The position numbers and the translations under genes are program-made. Shown here piece after piece: positions 6,428 to 9,904 of a DNA stretch of 9,904 bases. The DNA is from Casp-actino8 sp964513215 (GTDB lineage Bacteria; Actinomycetota; Acidimicrobiia; Acidimicrobiales; Ilumatobacteraceae), in assembly GCA_964513215.1 (NCBI GenBank), contig CAZELU010000061.1, positions 1 through 9,904 of the forward strand. The letters run 5' to 3'. How positions within the stretch are numbered: position 1 is the first letter of the stretch; every line of letters begins with the position of its first letter. The notes under the pieces are model-generated. The model saw nothing but the letters and a program-made list of their open reading frames with translations, did not search any database and was not told where the DNA came from.

Positions 6428-6997
6428 ATGACCAACGCGCTCGTCCTCGACTCGCTCCGTCGGCGAATCGCCGCTCTGCACACCCTCTACGAAGACGCCT
6501 TGGCCACGATGGACCTCTCACACGTGAACCATTTCGAACGCGATGGCGTCGTCCCGATCGCGTTCTCGTTGTTCCACTACGTCAACGTGCACGACGGGTC
6601 GTTCATGCTGCTCACCGGACAGGCACCCATCTGGAACGACGAGTGGCAGTCACGGGTGGCCCTCACCGTCAACGATCACGGCAAGCACCGAACGGTCGAC
6701 GACATGGTGCACCAGCGCATCGGCGACCTCGACGCATTCCGCGACTACATGCGCGCGGTTTTCTCGCGCACGGAGAATTGGCTGGCGGGCTTGGCCCCGG
6801 CCGAACTCGACCGCGTGGTGATCACACGCCCATTCCCGCCGCAGATCGCGTCGACCTTCTCAGCACGCGTGGCCGGCGAACCCGGCATCACGGTGCTCGA
6901 TGGGTTCGAGTGCTGGATCTACCAACACGGGTTGCGCCACATGGGCGAGATCGAACTGGCCCGCGGGTTGGTGGGCCTCCAGGGCATGACCAGTTGA
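6428..6997 (+). CDS. DinB-fold putative metal-dependent protein
   Basis: A 189-residue cytosolic, mostly helical protein with the signature of the DinB/YfiT-like four-helix bundle superfamily. It has a His in the second helix region (His50 or His55 in FHYVNVHDG) and an HxxxH pair near the C-terminus (His167 and His171 in YQHGLRHMGEIE), which together form the three-His metal site of this fold. The family includes thiol transferases (bacillithiol- and mycothiol-dependent), maleylpyruvate isomerase and DNA-damage-induced proteins of unknown activity. Sequence alone does not say which applies here. The length is normal. The ATG at 6428 follows a TANNNT box at leaderless distance. It diverges from the DUF1330-like gene and its stop is 6 bp from the stop of the convergent FAD oxidase. 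Confidence 0.72.
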   Translation: MTNALVLDSLRRRIAALHTLYEDALATMDLSHVNHFERDGVVPIAFSLFHYVNVHDGSFMLLTGQAPIWNDEWQSRVALTVNDHGKHRTVDDMVHQRIGDLDAFRDYMRAVFSRTENWLAGLAPAELDRVVITRPFPPQIASTFSARVAGEPGITVLDGFECWIYQHGLRHMGEIELARGLVGLQGMTS

Positions 6998-7003
6998 TCG
7001 ACG

Positions 7004-8356
7004 TCAGTCGGCGAACAACACGCCGGGATTCATGATCCCGTCCGGATCGAGGGCCGCCTTGATGGCGCGCATGGCTCCGATCTCGACCGCCGACCGGTTG
7101 AGATGCAGCCAACGGGCCTTGGCCACACCGATGCCGTGCTCGGCCGAGATGCTCCCGCCCTCGGCGACCACCGCGCGCAAAACGGCCTCGGTGACCTCGT
7201 CGTCACGGTCGACCGCACCCGACACGTTCACGTGCATGTTGCCATCGGCGGCATGGCCGAACACGAAGGTGCGGGCACTCGGCGCCACGTCGTCCACCAC
7301 CCGTCCGATCGACGACACGAACCCGGCCAATCGATCGATCGGAACGGTCACGTCGTACTTGAGCGGCGGGCCGAGTGTGTTGATGGATGGCGTGTGCTCA
7401 TCTCGCAAACGCCACAGTGCATCGCGCTGCGATGGCGTGACCGCTATGGCCACATCATTCAAACCAGGCGCTGACTCGAGAATGGCGCCCAGGCTCTCAC
7501 TCTGATCGTCGTGAGCCGAACACTCGACCAGCAAGTAGGCGGCGGCCCTCGGAATCGGAGACGAGACACCAGTCGCCGTCTTCACCAGGTCGACACCGGA
7601 GTCGAGCATCAGTTCAGCCGCGTCGACGGTGTCGAGAGAACGACACAGCGACGCCATGGCTTCCACTGCGGCCTCCACACGATCGAAGCCGGCCAACGCG
7701 GTGACACGGGCCGGTTGCTCGGCCACCAGCCGAACCCGCACCCCCGTCACGATGCCCAGAGTGCCCTCGCTACCGCACAGGAGCGACGCGAGATCGAAAC
7801 CGGTGTTGTCCTTCACCAAACCCTGCAAGTGCGACACGATCTCTCCGGTGCCGAGCACGGCCTCCACGCCCACGATCTGCTGGCGGGTCATGCCGTAGCG
7901 CACCACGTTGATTCCGCCCGCGTTGGTGGCGACCGAGCCTCCCACCGTGGCCGAGCCGCGCGCACCGAAATCGACCGCGTACCGTAAGCCGGCCGAGCGA
8001 GCGATTTCGTGCAGGTCGTGAATGGTGACCCCGGCCCCCACCGTCACCTGGCGCGACAGGGCGTCGACCGGGCCGATATGGCGCAGCCTCTCGAGCGACA
8101 CCACGACTTCTCCCCCACGCGGCACCGAGCCGCCCACCAGTCCGGTGTTACCGCCCTGCGGAACGAGTGCGACACCGACCCGACGGGCCCACGAGACGAC
8201 GGCGGCTACTTCAGAGGTGTTGGCCGGTCGAACCACACACAGGGCCCGACCCGAGTAGCGACGAGTCCAGTCGACCTCGTAGCGATCGAGACCAGTCGTG
8301 AGAACGTTGGCCGAGCCGACGATCGCGGTCAACTGCTCGACGATCGCCGCGGACAC
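7004..8356 (-). CDS. FAD-linked oxidase, GlcD / D-2-hydroxyacid dehydrogenase family
   Basis: A 450-residue flavoenzyme of the VAO/PCMH type, oxidising a D-2-hydroxyacid such as D-lactate, glycolate or D-2-hydroxyglutarate to the keto acid. The FAD-binding half contains PQGGNTGLVGG (residues 66-76), GGSVATNAGG (139-148) and GSEGTLGIVTG (195-205). The C-terminal half carries PLKYDVTVP (331-339), GHAADGNMHVN (367-377) and AEHGIGVAK (405-413). His368, His375 and Glu406 correspond to the metal ligands described in D-2-hydroxyglutarate and D-lactate dehydrogenases. The frame runs open far upstream, but that extension is antisense to the kinase-like gene. The GTG at 8356 is chosen because the conserved domain begins there and TACCCT ends 7 nt upstream. 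No GlcE/GlcF partner is adjacent, which favours a single-subunit enzyme. Confidence 0.9.
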   Translation of the reverse strand: MSAAIVEQLTAIVGSANVLTTGLDRYEVDWTRRYSGRALCVVRPANTSEVAAVVSWARRVGVALVPQGGNTGLVGGSVPRGGEVVVSLERLRHIGPVDALSRQVTVGAGVTIHDLHEIARSAGLRYAVDFGARGSATVGGSVATNAGGINVVRYGMTRQQIVGVEAVLGTGEIVSHLQGLVKDNTGFDLASLLCGSEGTLGIVTGVRVRLVAEQPARVTALAGFDRVEAAVEAMASLCRSLDTVDAAELMLDSGVDLVKTATGVSSPIPRAAAYLLVECSAHDDQSESLGAILESAPGLNDVAIAVTPSQRDALWRLRDEHTPSINTLGPPLKYDVTVPIDRLAGFVSSIGRVVDDVAPSARTFVFGHAADGNMHVNVSGAVDRDDEVTEAVLRAVVAEGGSISAEHGIGVAKARWLHLNRSAVEIGAMRAIKAALDPDGIMNPGVLFAD

Positions 8357-8362
8357 GCCCCC

Positions 8363-8368
8363 AGGGTA
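8363..8368 (-). promoter_or_regulatory. -10 box, leaderless GTG start of the FAD oxidase
   Basis: The minus-strand TACCCT (8368 to 8363) matches TANNNT and ends 7 nt before the GTG at 8356, helping to fix that start. It overlaps the 8-bp palindrome GGGTACCC (8364-8371). Confidence 0.5.
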
Positions 8369-8380
8369 CCCGTGCCGACC

Positions 8381-8386
8381 TAAGGT
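8381..8386 (+). promoter_or_regulatory. Probable -10 box of the kinase-like gene
   Basis: TAAGGT fits TANNNT and would start transcription near 8393, leaving a leader of about 24 nt that includes the strong Shine-Dalgarno. It lies 12 bp from the opposing -10 box of the FAD oxidase, so the two promoters probably compete for polymerase. Confidence 0.45.
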
Positions 8387-8400
8387 GGAATCGTTCGCAC

Positions 8401-8410
8401 GAGGGGGAGG
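8401..8410 (+). promoter_or_regulatory. Strong Shine-Dalgarno deciding the 8417 start
   Basis: GAGGGGGAGG ends 6 nt before the ATG at 8417, the best ribosome-binding site in the window. It favours 8417 over the in-frame ATG at 8438 (residue 8). Confidence 0.75.
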
Positions 8411-8416
8411 CGACAC

Positions 8417-9466
8417 ATGGGTGAGACGCCGCGCGTCATGTCGGAAGTGACGGCCGAATGGCTGTCGTCGGTTCTCGGGTGTCGAGTCGCGTCGATTCGC
8501 GTCGAGATCATTGGTGCCGGTGAAGGATTCATGGGCCAACTGGCTCGGGTGCACCTCACCGGGACGGGCTGTCCGTCGTCGGTGATCGTGAAGATGCCGA
8601 CGGCCGACCCGGGTGGGCAGATGATCGGCCAGATGATGCGCGTGTGGGAGCGCGAGCACCGCTTCTACACCGAGGTGGCTCCGCACATGCACGGTGTGCG
8701 CATCGCCGACTGCCTCTATTCGCGAACCGATCCGTACGTTCTCATCCTCGAAGACCTGCATCCTCGTCGCCCGGGCGATCAGGTGGCCGGACCGACCGCC
8801 GATCAGGCGCGCACCGCCATCGACACCGCGGCCGACTTGCACGGCTCGTGGTTCGACCACCCCGAACTGAAGACACTCGACTGGATGCCCGACATCTCCG
8901 ACCCGATGAGCCTGTCGGTTGGTGCGATGTTCGACATGGGTTGGCCCACCTTCCTCGCGCGCTACGGCGACTCGCTTCCCGAGCGCGTTCTCCGATGGTG
9001 CGAGGGTTTCGCTCCACGAGTCGCCGACTGGATGACGAAGTATCTGTCGTGGCCCAACACGCTCATTCACGGAGACTTCCGCCTCGACAACATGTTCTTC
9101 GACTCCGACGGCTCGATGACCCTCATCGATTGGCAGCTGTCGATGCGTGCGCCGAGTACCACCGATCTCGTGTACTTCCTCGGCACCAACTTGCCCACGG
9201 CGATGCGACGCGAGATGCAGACCGAGCTGATCGACCGGTACGCGAGACGTCTGCGGACGCACGGCGTTCCCGACGAGTGGAGCGACGTCGATCGCATCAC
9301 CATCGGCTACGCCGAAGGTGTGCTCTTCTACTGCACGTCGTTCGCCGCCAGCATCCTCACTCTCGACACTGCCAACGAGCGCGGAGCCGCGTTGATGGAC
9401 TCACTGGTGCGCCGAGCGTTCTCGGCCGCCGACGATCTGAACGCCGGCGCCGGACTCGGATTGTGA
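8417..9466 (+). CDS. Phosphotransferase-family protein (APH / ecdysteroid-kinase-like fold)
   Basis: A 349-residue cytosolic protein with a protein-kinase-like fold, expected to phosphorylate a small hydroxylated molecule using ATP. Features: Lys59 in SVIVKMP is the likely ATP-binding lysine, Glu80 in WEREHRFY fits the paired glutamate, and LILEDL (109-114) is the hinge. The catalytic loop is HGDFRLDN with Asp220 and Asn225, and the metal-binding IDWQ has Asp238, followed by SMRAPSTTDLVYFL, a pattern shared with ecdysteroid-kinase-like and acyl-CoA-dehydrogenase-associated phosphotransferases. The length is normal. Members of this superfamily phosphorylate antibiotics, choline, homoserine, sterol hormones and others; resistance should not be assumed. 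It diverges from the FAD oxidase across 60 bp and converges with trmB. Confidence 0.82.
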   Translation: MGETPRVMSEVTAEWLSSVLGCRVASIRVEIIGAGEGFMGQLARVHLTGTGCPSSVIVKMPTADPGGQMIGQMMRVWEREHRFYTEVAPHMHGVRIADCLYSRTDPYVLILEDLHPRRPGDQVAGPTADQARTAIDTAADLHGSWFDHPELKTLDWMPDISDPMSLSVGAMFDMGWPTFLARYGDSLPERVLRWCEGFAPRVADWMTKYLSWPNTLIHGDFRLDNMFFDSDGSMTLIDWQLSMRAPSTTDLVYFLGTNLPTAMRREMQTELIDRYARRLRTHGVPDEWSDVDRITIGYAEGVLFYCTSFAASILTLDTANERGAALMDSLVRRAFSAADDLNAGAGLGL

Positions 9467-9477
9467 GCCTCGCTCAC
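9463..9477. repeat. Perfect 6-bp inverted repeat spanning both stop codons
   Basis: GTGAGC (9463-9468) and GCTCAC (9472-9477) are reverse complements separated by CTC. The TGA stop of the kinase-like gene (9464-9466) and the TGA stop of trmB (9476-9474 on the minus strand) each sit inside one arm. A bidirectional terminator hairpin is conceivable, but neither side has a T-run and the stem is short. Confidence 0.4.
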
Positions 9478-9904
9478 TGACGAGTGGCGCGCAGATCGAC
9501 GGCCGCACGCCCTCGCTCACGCCCTTCACGCTCGAAGTGGGTCTCGATTCGCCACGGCGGACGCTCGTCAACGACGCTTCCGAAATTCGGGTCGGCGGAG
9601 AGAACACGGCGCATCTGCGCCGCGTACGAAGCGACATCGGTTGCCAGCCGCAACGATCCACCCCGCTTCAGAACGCGCGCGATGCGGCTGACCCTTTCCG
9701 GAGTGACCAATCGGCGGTGCGCCTGAGCGTTCTTCGGCCACGGGTCGGGAAAGAACGCCCACACCTCGTCGATCGATTCATCGCTCAGCCGATCGAGGAA
9801 GACCAGAGCGTCACCCTCCACCACTCGCAGATTGGTGAGGCCGCCCTCGTCGATGTCGGCCAGCAGCCGGGCGATCCCAGGTCGATGCACGTCGACCGCG
9901 ATCA
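9474..9904 (-). CDS. trmB: tRNA (guanine-N7-)-methyltransferase, partial (5' end beyond window)
   Basis: The C-terminal 142 residues of TrmB, which uses S-adenosylmethionine to make 7-methylguanosine at position 46 of the tRNA variable loop. The frame is open to the right edge and reads AVDVHRPGIARLL, the usual helix after the SAM-binding strand, so the gene continues beyond 9904 and the GTG at 9890 is internal. Recognisable blocks are LTNLRVVEGDA, the hallmark FFPDPWPK, LKRGGSLRLATD, then ETHFEREGRERG near the end. The N-terminal SAM-binding glycine motif lies outside the window. The stretch after FPDPWPK reads NAQAHRRL instead of the common xRHxKRR. It converges with the kinase-like gene with 7 bp between stops. 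Confidence 0.9.
   Translation of the reverse strand, partial: IAVDVHRPGIARLLADIDEGGLTNLRVVEGDALVFLDRLSDESIDEVWAFFPDPWPKNAQAHRRLVTPERVSRIARVLKRGGSLRLATDVASYAAQMRRVLSADPNFGSVVDERPPWRIETHFEREGRERGRAAVDLRATRQ

Noticed and set aside
8357..9262. N-terminal extension of the FAD oxidase frame by about 300 codons
   Set aside because: The extension is antisense to the kinase-like gene, has no conserved domain, and the family domain begins at the GTG at 8356, where a well-placed -10 box also lies.
8417..9466. Aminoglycoside resistance gene
   Set aside because: The fold motifs are shared by many small-molecule kinases, and the post-IDWQ pattern fits ecdysteroid-kinase-like proteins better. There is no mobile element or resistance context.
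1..9904. A new defence, mobile or biosynthetic gene system
   Set aside because: Genes alternate strand, each belongs to a known enzyme family, flanking genes are housekeeping (tRNA-Cys, trmB), and there are no repeats, integrases, toxin-antitoxin pairs or assembly-line enzymes. The evidence supports an ordinary chromosomal region.

Overview
The window reads as ordinary chromosome from a high-G+C Gram-positive bacterium (Actinomycetota; something near Acidimicrobiia/Ilumatobacter is my guess, not shown). Support: G+C-rich codon third positions, all nine protein stop codons are TGA, a typical actinobacterial lipoprotein with a Thr/Pro linker, TANNNT-type -10 boxes with apparent leaderless starts, and an abundance of P450s and catabolic-type enzymes. 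There is no sign of phage, insertion sequence, CRISPR array or integrated element.

Layout, left to right: a minus-strand tRNA-Cys(GCA) whose short predicted leader is a perfect hairpin; a plus-strand lipoprotein alpha/beta hydrolase (179-1390); a plus-strand amidohydrolase of the N-acyl-D-amino-acid deacylase type (1433-3109); a minus-strand cytochrome P450 (3111-4367) diverging from a second, plus-strand cytochrome P450 (4493-5743); a minus-strand DUF1330-like protein with a probable second ferredoxin-like domain (5730-6380); a plus-strand DinB-like protein (6428-6997); a minus-strand GlcD/D-2-hydroxyacid dehydrogenase type FAD oxidase (7004-8356, GTG start); a plus-strand aminoglycoside-phosphotransferase/ecdysteroid-kinase-like protein (8417-9466); and the 3' part of minus-strand trmB, the tRNA m7G46 methyltransferase, cut by the right edge. 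Together these genes account for almost all the DNA. The largest gaps are the 125-bp P450/P450 divergent spacer and the 101-bp tRNA/lipoprotein spacer, and no gene-free stretch exceeds 300 bases.

The organisation is the most distinctive aspect. From 1433 onward the genes alternate strand every time, giving four convergent pairs whose stop codons nearly touch or overlap (gaps of 1, -14, 6 and 7 bp) and three compact divergent pairs (125, 47 and 60 bp). So there are no clear operons beyond the first two plus-strand genes, and each gene seems to carry its own promoter. Four starts (4493, 6380, 6428, 8356) have a TANNNT hexamer ending exactly 7 nt upstream of the first start-codon base, the geometry of leaderless transcripts. 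Two others (179, 1433) have a weaker version, and the two that lack it (4367, 8417) have Shine-Dalgarno sequences instead.

Functionally, two P450s, an amidohydrolase, an FAD-linked 2-hydroxyacid oxidase and a small-molecule kinase-like protein are what one expects from a heterotroph degrading lipids, steroids or xenobiotics. However, the strand layout argues against one tight pathway operon, and no P450 redox partner is present. I do not see a convincing new multi-gene system here. The items worth following are small-scale: the promoter geometry, the tRNA leader hairpin, and some family-motif deviations.
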